Shown here: positions 35,329-44,865 of the stretch, piece by piece
Layout of the letters: the number at the start of each line of letters is the position of its first letter
Position numbering within the stretch: position 1 is the first letter of the stretch
Source: Bifidobacterium sp. B4142
Lineage (GTDB): Bacteria > Actinomycetota > Actinomycetes > Actinomycetales > Bifidobacteriaceae
DNA: 64,000 bases
Assembly (NCBI RefSeq): GCF_026537325.1
Contig: NZ_JAFNMJ010000001.1
Coordinates: 868,001-932,000, forward strand
Reading direction: 5' to 3'
The notes under the pieces: generated by a model
What the model saw: only the letters and a program-made list of their open reading frames with translations
What the model was told of the DNA's origin: nothing
Databases searched by the model: none
Position numbers and translations under genes: made by a program

Positions 35329-36588
35329 TCATTCGTCCGGTTTCATGGCCAGCCTGGCGATCAGACATGTCAGCAGTGTCACCATGACCACTCCAGTGAT
35401 GATCAGGGTCATGGGGCAGTGGTCGATCAGCGGGCCGAAGGCGGCTTGTCCCAGCGGAATCGCACACATGCATAGACTATTGGTCAGCCCTATCACCTTG
35501 CCTATCAGCCTTGCAGGGGTATGAATCTGCTCATAGGACAGGGAAGTGATGCTGACCGTCTGCACTATTCCCGCTGCCAGAGCTATGCATCCGGTTACCA
35601 GTGCGAAGAGGACATGAGTAGGCGAATGCAGAAGCAGTCCTGCTGCAATGGGCAGGAGAACCAGGGCGCTGGCCGAGAGCAGCATGGGTATTCGTTGCAG
35701 ATTGAACCAGGCTGGACGGATGGACACCAAGACGGCTCCAAGCAGGCTTCCGCAGGCCAGTATTCCTTCGGCCAGCCCCTGCATGGCATTGCTCAGGCCC
35801 AGCGTGCGAGTGACCATATAGGGCAGGGCCACGTTGATGTAGGAGGCAAAGATCAAGTTGGCCGCCAGGCTGAGTCCTATGACCACTTTGAGGTTGCCAT
35901 GCCTGACCAGAAATTGTGCAGCCGCTTTGGCATCCGCGGCCAGATGGCTCACCAGTGCTCTTGGGCCTTGGGAGGAGCCCTGTGCTGGTTCGGGAATCCT
36001 GACGGCGATCCTGATCCAGACAGCAGAAATAAGACAGACCAAGGCGGCAATCCCGACCGTTTGCATGATTCCGAAGAATCCCATGACCATGCCGGCCAAC
36101 ACTGGTCCGATCATTCCTACGAGGGAGATCGCCTGGGAAACCAGGGCTGATGCACGGGTCAGGTCTTTTCTGTCTACCAAGCAGTGAAGGGCTGCTTGCA
36201 CCGTTGGGCTGTAACAGGCCCTATAGGTGTTGACCAGCATCATGCAGGCCACGGTCAAAAAACGGGGTCAATTTTGTGGCCGATCAGAATGTACAAGAAG
36301 GCGGTCAATACCGAGAGAATGTCCAGCACTGCCATGGTGGACTGCTTGTGCAGTCGGTCAGCCAGAGCTCCGCCCAGGGGGGGTCAGGAGTATGGATGGA
36401 AGGACGGCCAGTGCGGATGCCATGCCATAGAGGGATGCCGATCCTGAGATGTTGAGCAGATGAAGGGGAAGGGCGAAGACCAAGCATGTCTGCCCTAGAT
36501 TGGAGAGAATCTCAGTCGTCAAAAGGGCAATGAACGGCGGTGCCAGCAACCCTTTGCCTGAGGTTTGGTTGTGAGCGAGCGGGTTCAT
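35329..36588 (-). pseudogene. MFS efflux transporter with two compensating frameshifts
   Basis: Three pieces in different frames add up to a 419-residue MFS protein. Piece one runs from ATG 36588 (MNPLAHNQ) to the C7 run (minus strand) at 36383-36377. Loss of one C there restores GGALADRLHKQ, the MFS motif A. Piece two runs to the T6 run at 36262-36257; gain of one T joins the third piece, which continues to 35329. The net change is zero. Start and TetR stop overlap by ATGA, typical of a repressor-efflux pair. It could be a pseudogene, slipped-strand variation or assembly error. Confidence 0.8.
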
Positions 36589-37271
36589 ATGCTCCACTCG
36601 CCTTCGGTCTTTTCTTTGCCGCCTCCTTTGGCATCGGTGCCGAAGGAGGACAGCAGGTCGGAGAACCCTTGGTCCTCCAGGGGGATGCCCAGGCCCTGCA
36701 GGATAGAGAAAAAGCAAGCGACTCTGGTGCGCAGTTCCGCCTGTGTTCCCCTACGAAAGAAGGGAAGGAGCCACATATTAGCCAGCAGGCGGAAGATCTC
36801 TGCAGTTTGTTCGACGTGGTCCACATGCATTGAACCGTCCTGGTTGCCCTGCTTGATCAGGTCGACAAAGTCGTCCCGCTCATCCACCAAGGCGGTGAAT
36901 TCCATGCCGATCATCTTAGGATTGGCCTTTGGGTTGAATTCGCGGAACATCAGATCCGCGGCCTCCAGCCTCTTTCGCGCCCGCTCGGGAGAGAAGAGCG
37001 ACTGCAGCTGCCTTAAAGCCGTGCCTTGCTTCGACCGGGCATGGACCTTGCTGGTCGTCTCGCTCACAGTGTTCATCAATCTATTGGCCACAGCGTCGAA
37101 GAGGTCTTCCTTGGACTGGTAGTGATGGTAAACAGCTCCCTTGCTCAAGCCTCCTGTTGCATTGATGATGTCCTGCATGCTGGTTTTGTCGTAGCCTTGG
37201 CGCTTGAAGAGCTCGTTAGCGGCTTTGATGATTCGCTCCTGCGTCAGTTCAGGGTGTGGATTGCGAGCCAT
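36585..37271 (-). CDS. TetR-family regulator, repressor of the adjacent MFS gene
   Basis: A 228-residue regulator. The HTH is RIIKAANELFKRQGYDKTSMQDIINATGGLSKGAVYHHYQSKEDLF (about 14-60), with a C-terminal ligand/dimerisation domain. The start at 37271 (MARNPHPELT) has GAAAGGAAG upstream. The stop overlaps the MFS start, so they form one unit. A dyad upstream (37348-37368) is of the TetR-operator type. The protein is intact even though its target transporter gene is frameshifted. Confidence 0.9.
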   Translation of the reverse strand: MARNPHPELTQERIIKAANELFKRQGYDKTSMQDIINATGGLSKGAVYHHYQSKEDLFDAVANRLMNTVSETTSKVHARSKQGTALRQLQSLFSPERARKRLEAADLMFREFNPKANPKMIGMEFTALVDERDDFVDLIKQGNQDGSMHVDHVEQTAEIFRLLANMWLLPFFRRGTQAELRTRVACFFSILQGLGIPLEDQGFSDLLSSFGTDAKGGGKEKTEGEWSI

Positions 37272-37590
37272 AGGCGTCTTCCTTTCAGGTCGATGACGAT
37301 AGGTCATCGTCGGTTGGTTGGGGGAGTCTGCCTGTCATGACTCATTATCATACCGACCGTTGGTATGAATATATCACAACATACTCTTTGCCTCAGGTCG
37401 GGCACATGTGGTTTAATTAACACTTGGTTTGCGCATTTGTGCGCGAATCTATCTGGAGTCTCAGCCCATCAATGGGTCGGCGGCCGCAAGGTCGTTCGTG
37501 CTTGGCACGGTGAAGCATTGGAGAGGCCTGACTCGACGGTTTCGGCCGTCTTCGTTCAGATAACGACAGAAGCAAGTAAGGATTGCATCA
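37272..37590. other. tetR-rpsD intergenic region with the rpsD leader
   Basis: 319 bases without a supported gene. Apart from the TetR operator, the rpsD-side half shows small hairpins, CCCAT-CA-ATGGG (near 37467) and GACGG/CCGTC (near 37538-37553), which could be an S4 autoregulatory leader. No promoter is clear. Confidence 0.35.
37348..37368. promoter_or_regulatory. TetR-type operator
   Basis: TCATACC-GACCGTT-GGTATGA has 7-base perfect arms around a 7-base centre and resembles known TetR-family dyads with TACC/GGTA half sites. On the minus strand TATGATAAT overlaps it, so binding would block the tetR-MFS promoter. Confidence 0.65.
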
Positions 37591-38217
37591 ATGACTAACA
37601 TTCAGCGTGCGCGTCGCCAGGTCCGCCTGTCCCGCGCTCTGGGCATCGCCCTGACTCCCAAGGCCCAGCGCCTGTTCGAAAAGCGCCCCTATGGCCCAGG
37701 CGAACACGGCCGCAGCCGCCGTCGCACCGAGTCCGACTACGCTGTTCGTCTGCGCGAGAAGCAGAGGCTGCGCGCCCAGTACGGCGTCTCCGAGAAGCAG
37801 CTGCGTGCCGCCTATGAGCGGGGCACCCACGAGTCCGGCCAGACCGGTGCAGCCATGCTTCGCGAGCTGGAGTGCCGCCTGGACAACCTGGTCCTGCGCG
37901 CTGGCATCGCACGCACCACCGCCCAGGCTCGTCAGTACGTGGTCCACCGCCATATCCTGGTCGACGGCAACATCGTGGACCGTCCTTCCTACAGGGTCAA
38001 GCCCGGTCAGACCATTCAGGTCAAGCCCAAGAGCCAGACCATGGTGCCCTTCCAGATCGCCGCAGAAGGCGTCCATAGGGACGTGCTTCCTGCAGTCCCC
38101 GGCTACCTAAACGTGGACCTGGCCTCCCTGAAGGCCACCCTGGTCCGCAAGCCCGAACCGGAGGAGATCCCGGTTCAGATCAACATTCAGTACGTGGTCG
38201 AGTTCTACGCTCGCTGA
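37591..38217 (+). CDS. rpsD: 30S ribosomal protein S4
   Basis: Primary 16S-rRNA-binding protein that nucleates assembly of the small-subunit body. 208 residues, the usual actinobacterial length. It lacks the N-terminal zinc Cys motif, as in Cys-free S4 proteins. The S4 RNA-binding domain is at about 95-160 (RLDNLVLRAGIARTTAQARQYVVHRHILVDGNIVDRPSYRVKPGQTI). It stands alone, away from the large ribosomal operons. An AAGTAAGG site lies upstream, and a GC hairpin follows. Confidence 0.97.
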   Translation: MTNIQRARRQVRLSRALGIALTPKAQRLFEKRPYGPGEHGRSRRRTESDYAVRLREKQRLRAQYGVSEKQLRAAYERGTHESGQTGAAMLRELECRLDNLVLRAGIARTTAQARQYVVHRHILVDGNIVDRPSYRVKPGQTIQVKPKSQTMVPFQIAAEGVHRDVLPAVPGYLNVDLASLKATLVRKPEPEEIPVQINIQYVVEFYAR

Positions 38218-38234
38218 TCGCGAAAAATCTCGGG

Positions 38235-38253
38235 GCCCCGGTTCGTCCGGGGC
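38235..38253 (+). terminator. GC hairpin after rpsD
   Basis: GCCCCGG (38235-38241) pairs with CCGGGGC (38247-38253) around TTCGT. Only a short T-stretch follows some bases later, so it is a moderate terminator candidate. Confidence 0.6.
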
Positions 38254-38309
38254 TCATCGCATTTCAGGTTCTGACGCTCCCGTTGGGATTTGCGTGGGAT
38301 AATGGGGTC

Positions 38310-38978
38310 ATGTTGCTCCATCTGTATGCTGTCCGCCATGGACAGACTTATTTCAACCGCTACAACCGCCTCCAGGGCTGGTCCAACTCGCCCTTGACCT
38401 CATCGGGGCTCGAGGATGCTGATCGTGCGGGCCAAAGATTGAGCAAAGTGAGCTTTGCGGCCGCCTACTGCTCGGACACTACACGCGCCCAGGAGACAGT
38501 CCGCAGAATCCTGGACCAGAACCAGTCGGAGAACAAGCCTGAGCCGGTCAGCGACAGTCACTTTCGCGAGCAGTTCTATGGCTATTTCGAGGGGCAGGAC
38601 ATGGCCATGGCCTGGTGGGCTGCAGGCGCGCCACATGGAGCAGGAACCTACCAGCAGATTGTGGACCAGTTCGGTCTGGCCGCCACCAGGGACTTCCTCA
38701 AGGAGGCCGACCCCTTTGGCGATGCGGAGTCCGACAGCGAGTACTGGACGCGCATTGCCGGCGGATTCGCCCTGATTGCAGCCGATCCGCATCTGAAAGA
38801 TGGCGACCGCGTCCTGCTGATCTCGCACGGCAACACCCTGCTCAGTCTGGTCAACCGCTTCGGCGGCGGTCGTTACGACACCAGCTGCCGCCCGAGCAAC
38901 GGAAGCGTCACAATATTCGACTTTGATACGGAAGCCCCCTTTGAGCGCGCCCTGCAGGTTCAGTCCTTCAACCGCTGA
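38310..38978 (+). CDS. Histidine phosphatase family protein (phosphoglycerate-mutase-like)
   Basis: A 222-residue cytoplasmic enzyme with the RHG motif (VRHGQT; phospho-His near 9) and the second catalytic His in ISHGNT (near 180). Likely phosphatase or cofactor-dependent mutase; the substrate cannot be told. The start at 38310 (MLLHLYAVRHG) fits the family. A GATAAT box ends six bases before it, so the message may be leaderless; the upstream ATG at 38283 is rejected. Confidence 0.88.
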   Translation: MLLHLYAVRHGQTYFNRYNRLQGWSNSPLTSSGLEDADRAGQRLSKVSFAAAYCSDTTRAQETVRRILDQNQSENKPEPVSDSHFREQFYGYFEGQDMAMAWWAAGAPHGAGTYQQIVDQFGLAATRDFLKEADPFGDAESDSEYWTRIAGGFALIAADPHLKDGDRVLLISHGNTLLSLVNRFGGGRYDTSCRPSNGSVTIFDFDTEAPFERALQVQSFNR

Positions 38979-39070
38979 ATCGGCTTCAACCGGCCGGTCG
39001 TGGCCTAGTCTGATAGACGGTGCGTGCTAGCGTTGTCCCCAGTATCGTACCAATGGAAGAGAGGTAGCAG

Positions 39071-39502
39071 ATGGGCGTAGGAGAGATTGCCGGCCTGATA
39101 GCGGCCATTGCTTTCGCTATCCTGGCGGGGTTTCTAATCTATCCCCTGATTCGTCTGGGGAAGCTCTTCGACCAGTTGGCGCAGACCATCAAGCAGGCGG
39201 GCGACCATGTGGTGCCCACCCTGGACGAGTCCGCCAGCACGGTCACTCAGCTCAACCAGACCCTGACCGACATCAATCGCATCTCCGCAGCGGCCTCGAC
39301 CACGGCAGGCAACGTCGGCGCCCTGACCGACCTGTATGGATCAATGCTGGGCAAGCCGGTCATCAAAGTGGCAGCCTTCCTCTATGCCCTGCGCAAGACG
39401 ATCTCGTCATTCCTTTCAGGTAGTCGCGACAACGCCGAATCCAATCCCTCCACAGCAAAAAAGACCAATGACGGTCAAGGGAACGAGGGGAGGACCCGCT
39501 GA
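39071..39502 (+). CDS. DUF948-like membrane-anchored protein
   Basis: A 143-residue protein with one N-terminal membrane segment (IAGLIAAIAFAILAGFLIYPLIRL) and a helical, coiled-coil-like body (LAQTIKQAGDHVVPTLDESASTVTQLNQTLTDINRIS). This is the DUF948 pattern common just upstream of alaS in actinobacteria. A GAGAGGTAG site precedes the ATG. It overlaps the next gene by one base (TGATG). Function unknown. Confidence 0.8.
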   Translation: MGVGEIAGLIAAIAFAILAGFLIYPLIRLGKLFDQLAQTIKQAGDHVVPTLDESASTVTQLNQTLTDINRISAAASTTAGNVGALTDLYGSMLGKPVIKVAAFLYALRKTISSFLSGSRDNAESNPSTAKKTNDGQGNEGRTR

Positions 39503-39741
39503 TGTTCAAACGGATCTTCTGGATGGGGCTGGGCGTCACGGCAGGCGTGGTCCTGGTGACCAAGGCAGAGGCCTATGTGAGGGCCAATACCCCGAAGCGT
39601 GCGAGGGAATTCGTGCTGGGTGAGGACCAGGACCAGGTAGCCTCACGGACCCTGTCCGGTCTGGTGCGCCAGTTCACCCAGACAATGCACCAGCGGCAGG
39701 ACGAGCTGGACCGCCGCTATCTGGACCGTTTCCAGGGCTGA
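39502..39741 (+). CDS. Small conserved membrane-associated protein
   Basis: A 79-residue protein with one hydrophobic segment (IFWMGLGVTAGVVLVTKAEAYV), then a charged helix. It is coupled to the DUF948 gene by overlapping stop and start, and lies 166 bases before alaS. Actinobacterial genomes often have a small protein of this kind here; no function is known to me. Confidence 0.7.
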   Translation: MFKRIFWMGLGVTAGVVLVTKAEAYVRANTPKRAREFVLGEDQDQVASRTLSGLVRQFTQTMHQRQDELDRRYLDRFQG

Positions 39742-39907
39742 GCCCGGGGCGGACAGGTCAAGGCAGACGCGCCTGGCCGGTATAAAATCACCATATTCAG
39801 CTAAGAGTCCGGAGTGAGGGCGACCTGCTCGCACCCCGTACAACCGAGTCATTTAGACAACCCGTAATCCCCTCGGTGTTTGCCGGGTCTGAAGGAGCAG
39901 AAGCAGC

Positions 39908-42589
39908 ATGCGCACATCGGAAATCGCCAAGCGTTTCCTCGATTATTTCCAGGGCAAGGATCATCTGGTGGTTCCCTCCGCCTCCTTGATTTCGCCCAAT
40001 CCCACCACGCTCTTCACCATCGCCGGCATGGTTCCCTTCATCCCCTACCTGCTGGGGGAGCAGACCCCGCCCAAGAACCGCATGGCCAGCAATCAGAAGT
40101 GCGTGCGTACCCTGGACATTGATGAGGTGGGTAAGACCACCCGTCACGGCACCTTCTTCCAGATGCTGGGCAACTTTTCCTTCGGCGATTACTTCAAGGA
40201 GGAGGCCATCCACTATGCCTGGGACCTGCTGACCAAGCCCCAGGACCAGGGCGGCTACGGCTTCGACCCCGAAACGATCTGGGTCACCACCTACACCGAC
40301 GATGACGAGGCTCGTTCACTTTGGAAGAACGAGGGCTTCGACCCAGAGCACATGGAAATCCTGGGCATGGAGGACAACTTCTGGACAACCGGCGGCCCCG
40401 GCCCCGGCGGACCGTGCTCCGAGATCTACGTGGATCGCGGCCCTGCCTATGGCAAGGAGGGCGGTCCATCGGCAGACGAGAACCGATACATCGAGATCTG
40501 GGATCTGGTCTTCGAAAACTACGAGGTGGACAATGTCCGATCCAAGACCGACCTGCACATCGTGGGCGAGCTGGAGCACAAGAACATCGACACCGGTGCC
40601 GGACTGGAGCGTCTGGCCTACCTGCTTCAGGGCAAGCAGAACATCTATGAGACCGACGAGGTCTACCCTGTCATCCAGGCGGCCGAGAGCCTGTCTGGTC
40701 GGCACTACGGCGACGACGCCCAGGATGACGTGCGCTTCCGTGTGGTGGCCGACCACGTCCGCTCGGCCCTGATGATCATGAGCGACGGAGTCCGCCCCAG
40801 CAACGTCGGTCGTGGCTACGTGCTGCGTCGTCTGCTGCGCCGGACCATCCGCTCCATGAAGATGCTGGGCGTGGACCAGGAGGTTCTGCCTCAGCTCTTC
40901 CCAGTCTCCAAGGAGGCCATGGCCCCCAGCTATCCGGAGCTGAACGACACCTTCTCTGATGTGTCCGAATCGGCCTATGGCGAGGAGCTGTCCTTTCGCC
41001 GGACCTTGGACAAGGGAACCACCCTTCTGGATACTGCCGTCAACAAGGCCAAAAGCGGGAAGGGCGAACCTGAGGTGTCCGGCAAGGATGCCTTCACTCT
41101 GCACGACACTTATGGGTTCCCCATCGAACTGACCCTGGAGATGGCTGCCGAACAGGGAGTCAAGGTCGATCAGGACGAGTTCCGGAAGCTCATGAACGAG
41201 CAGAAGTCCAGGGCTCGCGCCGATGCTATGAAGAAGCGACACAACGTGGACCTGAGCGTCTACGACGATATGCGCAAGAGTCTGGCCGAGCCTCAGGTCT
41301 TCCTGGGCTACACTGACTTTTCCAGCCGGTCAACCGTCCTGGGCATCATCCAGGAGGGCAAGGGAGCGGTTCCGGCTGTCAAGGCACCTGCCCAGGTTGA
41401 GGTGATTCTGGACCGCTCGCCCTTCTATGCCGAGGCCGGCGGTCAGCTAGCCGACCAGGGTGAGATACTGACCGACGATGGGGCCGTCCTTGAAGTGGAC
41501 GACGTGCAGAAGCCCATCAAGGGGTTGACCATCCACCGCTGTCGGCTGACCGAAGGGACGCTGACCCTGCAGGCCAAGGTCACGGCCACCATCGACCGGA
41601 AACGGCGCGGCGCCATCGCCCGCTCACACACCGCAACGCACATGGTCCACAAGGCCTTGCGAGAGGAACTGGGTCCCCAAGCCACGCAGCGCGGTTCTGA
41701 GGATGCGCCCAACAGGCTGCGTTTCGACTTCCAGTGGTCGCAGGCCCCCAGCCGCCAGGCCATGGATGCGGTGGAATCCCGCGTCAACGACCGCCTGCGA
41801 GACAACCTGGCCGTGACCACGCAGGAGATGAAGTACGACGATGCCATCGCCCTGGGCGCCATGCACCTGTTCGGGGAGAAGTATGGCGACGTGGTCCGTG
41901 TGGTCTCCATTGGCGAGGACGGCTGGAGTCGTGAGCTCTGCGGGGGAACCCATGTGGACCATGTGGGCAAGATCGGCGCGGTCTCCATCATGTCCGAGGC
42001 CTCGGTGGGCACCGGCGTTCGTCGTGTTGATGCCGTAGTGGGTCAGGGGGCATACGAGTACAACGCCCGTGAGCACGCCCTGGTCTCGCAGCTCTCAGAC
42101 AAGCTCAACGCCCGCCCTGACGAGCTTGAGTCCAGGATCTCTGCCCTGCTGGCCAAGCTCAAGGAGTCCGATCGCCGACTGGCAGCAACCTATGAGCAGC
42201 AGATGTCCCAGGCTGTGCCAGAGCTGGCCAACCATGCTCTGCACGCCCCAGGCGAGGTCAAGATCGCCTCTCGGAATATGGCGCATTTTGGCTCGGTCGA
42301 TGCTCTGCGCAAGACGGTAACCGACCTGCGGGTCCGCATGGGCGATGAATACCCGGTTGTGGTTGCTTTGGCCGGTGTCAGCGAGGATGAGAAGCCTGTC
42401 ATCTTTGTAGCAACCAATCAGGCTGCACGTGACCGCGGTCTTAGGGCCGGCGACCTGGTCAGGACGGCATCCAAGGTCCTGGGAGGCGGCGGTGGTGGCA
42501 AGCCTGACTTCGCCCAGGGTGGTGGCCAGGATGCTTCAGCCATTGATCGGGCCTTGAAAGCCCTAAGCGATCAGGTCCGAGAGGGCTGA
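39908..42589 (+). CDS. alaS: Alanyl-tRNA synthetase
   Basis: Class II synthetase charging tRNA-Ala, 893 residues, full length. The catalytic domain begins [19 protein letters not shown] with [14 protein letters not shown]. The editing domain has the zinc motif [11 protein letters not shown] and [10 protein letters not shown]. The C-terminal oligomerisation/C-Ala domain ends in [14 protein letters not shown]. The gene starts a conserved run with ruvX and mltG. A TATAAA box near 39781 may be the promoter. I see no T-box features in the leader. Confidence 0.97.
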   Translation: MRTSEIAKRFLDYFQGKDHLVVPSASLISPNPTTLFTIAGMVPFIPYLLGEQTPPKNRMASNQKCVRTLDIDEVGKTTRHGTFFQMLGNFSFGDYFKEEAIHYAWDLLTKPQDQGGYGFDPETIWVTTYTDDDEARSLWKNEGFDPEHMEILGMEDNFWTTGGPGPGGPCSEIYVDRGPAYGKEGGPSADENRYIEIWDLVFENYEVDNVRSKTDLHIVGELEHKNIDTGAGLERLAYLLQGKQNIYETDEVYPVIQAAESLSGRHYGDDAQDDVRFRVVADHVRSALMIMSDGVRPSNVGRGYVLRRLLRRTIRSMKMLGVDQEVLPQLFPVSKEAMAPSYPELNDTFSDVSESAYGEELSFRRTLDKGTTLLDTAVNKAKSGKGEPEVSGKDAFTLHDTYGFPIELTLEMAAEQGVKVDQDEFRKLMNEQKSRARADAMKKRHNVDLSVYDDMRKSLAEPQVFLGYTDFSSRSTVLGIIQEGKGAVPAVKAPAQVEVILDRSPFYAEAGGQLADQGEILTDDGAVLEVDDVQKPIKGLTIHRCRLTEGTLTLQAKVTATIDRKRRGAIARSHTATHMVHKALREELGPQATQRGSEDAPNRLRFDFQWSQAPSRQAMDAVESRVNDRLRDNLAVTTQEMKYDDAIALGAMHLFGEKYGDVVRVVSIGEDGWSRELCGGTHVDHVGKIGAVSIMSEASVGTGVRRVDAVVGQGAYEYNAREHALVSQLSDKLNARPDELESRISALLAKLKESDRRLAATYEQQMSQAVPELANHALHAPGEVKIASRNMAHFGSVDALRKTVTDLRVRMGDEYPVVVALAGVSEDEKPVIFVATNQAARDRGLRAGDLVRTASKVLGGGGGGKPDFAQGGGQDASAIDRALKALSDQVREG

Positions 42590-42596
42590 GCCTCCT

Positions 42597-43079
42597 GTGC
42601 GATTACAGACAGGCGCGTGGCTGGGGGTGGATCTTGGCGAAGCCAGGGTGGGTCTGGCCCTGTCGGACCCTGAGCTGACCCTGGCCTTCCCCGTTGGCAA
42701 CATCAGGGTTCAGGGCGATTACTTCCAGGCCTTGGACCAGGTGGAAGACCTGATCATGAATAAATGCGTGTCCAGGGTCGTAGTCGGTCACCCCCTGCTC
42801 CTGAGCGGCCAGGCTGGTCGCAGCGCTAAAAAGGCGGTCCGTTGGGTGCGCGCCCTGACTGGACGTCTGCAGAAGGCCGCTCAGGATGCTGGCATCGCCC
42901 CCGATCAGCTGCCCAGTGTAGTATTGCTAGACGAACGATTGACGACCGTCAGCGCCCATCGTCAGCTATACGATGCCCGTGTTGACGGGCGAAAACATCG
43001 TCCTATGGTCGATCAGCAGTCCGCTGTTGTACTGCTACAGTCGGCCCTGGATGACCAACGTGTCGACAAGGAGTGGTAA
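42597..43079 (+). CDS. ruvX: Putative pre-16S rRNA nuclease / Holliday-junction resolvase-like
   Basis: A 160-residue YqgF/RuvX protein with RNase H fold, implicated in 16S rRNA 5'-end maturation. Motifs are LGVDLGEARVGLALSDP, VVVGHPLLLSG and VVLLDERLTTVSA, each carrying a catalytic acidic residue. The start is GTG at 42597, 7 bases after alaS, with only a weak ribosome site, so translation may be coupled. The stop abuts the mltG start. Confidence 0.92.
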   Translation: MRLQTGAWLGVDLGEARVGLALSDPELTLAFPVGNIRVQGDYFQALDQVEDLIMNKCVSRVVVGHPLLLSGQAGRSAKKAVRWVRALTGRLQKAAQDAGIAPDQLPSVVLLDERLTTVSAHRQLYDARVDGRKHRPMVDQQSAVVLLQSALDDQRVDKEW

Positions 43080-44276
43080 TTGGCCGACGACATGCAGGAA
43101 TTCTTCCAGGACAAGGTCCAGTGGGTTGCCGATGGGCAGGCACCGGTTTCCATCATGCCGCCGCGTCCTCCTCGTTCACGTCGTGAGATGCGCCGTCGGC
43201 GTGAAAGGCACAAGCGCCGTCAGCGGATTATGGTTCTCCTCATCGCTTTGGCCGTGGTGGTTGCTGCCTCCTGCGTGGTGATTCTGGTGGGCGGGCTACG
43301 CCATGGAACTCCCAGGATCGTAGCCACCAAGGAAGTCGCCCCTGATTATCCCGGCCCTGGTGGAGCGCCGGTGGAGTTCACGGTCGAGAGCGGCCAGGGG
43401 GCTGATCAGGTCGGTGCCAACTTGGTCAAGGCTGGAGTGGTCAAGTCCACGGAGGCCTTTTTGCACGCCATCACCAGCGCCCAATCCGAGTCCAGGCTGG
43501 TGCCCGGCACCTTCGATCTGCGTCTGCGGATGAAAGCCTCCGATGTCGTGACCATTCTGACTGACCGGAACAAGGCCGGAGGCTTCCTACAGGTAAGGGC
43601 CGGCGAGCGGGTACGTGATGTGATTGCCAGGGCCGCTCAGCTCTCTGGGGTGCCGCAGAGCGAATTCGATGCCTTGGTTCAAGCCAAGGGGGATGGGATT
43701 CTGCCCCAGGAGGCCCAGGGAGGCTTTGAAGGTTGGCTGCAGCCCGGGGAGTACGATGTGCGCAAGGCCGGGTCGGCCAAGGCCATCCTGACCAACCTGG
43801 TCTCCAAGCGTATTGAGCATCTGGATCAGCTGGGCGTACCCGGAGGTCAGGAACGGCAGACCATCCTGAATACAGCCTCGATTACCGAAGCCGAGGTCAA
43901 CAAATCGGAATACTACGGCAAGGTGGCAAGGGTCATCGACAACCGCTTGGCCAAGGGAATGCCCTTGGGCATGGACAGCACGGTGGCCTACTCCAACAAC
44001 GTCTCGGCCTTGAAGCTGACCGATGCCATGCTGCAGAACGCCGACGACCCCTACAACACCAGGGTCCACCAGGGCCTGCCTCCAGGCCCCATCGGCAGCC
44101 CGGGAGACGAGGCCATCCAGGCGGCCATGCACCCGGAGTCGGGCAACTGGCTCTATTTCGTGACCGTCAACATGGACACGGGGGAGACCAGGTTCAGCGA
44201 CAACCAGGATCAGTTCAACCGAGATGTCAAGGAATACAAGGCCTGGGAATCAAAGCACAACGAGCAGAACAATTAG
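43080..44276 (+). CDS. mltG: Endolytic murein transglycosylase MltG
   Basis: A 398-residue protein that cleaves nascent glycan strands. It has a cytosolic basic N-terminus (PPRPPRSRREMRRRRERHKRRQR), one membrane segment (IMVLLIALAVVVAASCVVILVGGL, about 48-71) and an external YceG domain with catalytic Glu in ASITEAEVNKSEYY, GMPLGMDSTVAYS and YNTRVHQGLPPGPIGSPG. TTG start at 43080, with AAGGAG 6 bases before it, directly after the ruvX stop. The alaS-ruvX-mltG order is a common actinobacterial arrangement. Confidence 0.93.
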   Translation: MADDMQEFFQDKVQWVADGQAPVSIMPPRPPRSRREMRRRRERHKRRQRIMVLLIALAVVVAASCVVILVGGLRHGTPRIVATKEVAPDYPGPGGAPVEFTVESGQGADQVGANLVKAGVVKSTEAFLHAITSAQSESRLVPGTFDLRLRMKASDVVTILTDRNKAGGFLQVRAGERVRDVIARAAQLSGVPQSEFDALVQAKGDGILPQEAQGGFEGWLQPGEYDVRKAGSAKAILTNLVSKRIEHLDQLGVPGGQERQTILNTASITEAEVNKSEYYGKVARVIDNRLAKGMPLGMDSTVAYSNNVSALKLTDAMLQNADDPYNTRVHQGLPPGPIGSPGDEAIQAAMHPESGNWLYFVTVNMDTGETRFSDNQDQFNRDVKEYKAWESKHNEQNN

Positions 44277-44329
44277 CACCATTTTCTTGGAATTTGAGGA
44301 TCCCAACCCCGGTCAGGCGCTTGCCGGCT

Positions 44330-44803
44330 CTAGATGGCATCAATGGCCAGGGCCACTGCCGCTGCTGCGAGGATGACCGGGACATAGGCCAGCGAGAGAG
44401 GGTTGTTCGTTCTGGCCGACCTGCGGCGACGAGCCAACCAGACCAGAGCCAGGGAAACCAGCCCCAGCAGGCCCATCATCAGCCACCAGACCAGAATGGT
44501 CGTCCATCCCAGGACAGACAGGCTCAGGGCGACCAGACCTGTAGCCGTCACGTCGCCCAGTCCCAGAGCGCCGGGTCGGATTAGGGCCAGCAGGAGCTGA
44601 AGTCCCGCACATGCCAGAGTCAGCAGCAGGCACTGCGCCAGTAGCGTCGGACGGCCCTTGATCAGGGAAAAGACCAGCAGGGTCACGGTCTGCAGCACCA
44701 GCCCGAAGAGCACCAGAAGACGTGGGACTCGCCGGGAGCGGATGTCTATCAGGGCCAGGAGGAGGGCGGTGAGCAGTCCCGGCGCTGGGATGAGGTAGAC
44801 CAT
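44330..44803 (-). CDS. Prepilin peptidase-like membrane protein (A24 family)
   Basis: A 157-residue protein with four to five membrane segments. The two A24 aspartates appear in [10 protein letters not shown] (near 20) and [10 protein letters not shown] (GxGD). It lacks the N-terminal methylase part of PilD, like TadV/CpaA peptidases of tad pilus systems. No pilin gene lies nearby. It is divergent from aroC, has a weak ribosome site, and the TATGAT/TATCTT boxes close to the ATG allow a very short leader. Confidence 0.82.
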   Translation of the reverse strand: MVYLIPAPGLLTALLLALIDIRSRRVPRLLVLFGLVLQTVTLLVFSLIKGRPTLLAQCLLLTLACAGLQLLLALIRPGALGLGDVTATGLVALSLSVLGWTTILVWWLMMGLLGLVSLALVWLARRRRSARTNNPLSLAYVPVILAAAAVALAIDAI

Positions 44804-44865
44804 CTTCTAAGATAATCATACGTAGCCCTAACCTGGCAAACGAGGAACAAACGAGGAGCTTGAAT

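Noticed and set aside
37468-37515. Mini-frame MGRRPQGRSCLAR in the rpsD leader
   Set aside because: The GGAG site is too far from the ATG and the frame overlaps hairpins better read as leader RNA; probably chance.
39742-39907. T-box leader before alaS
   Set aside because: No T-box bulge sequence or specifier loop could be recognised.
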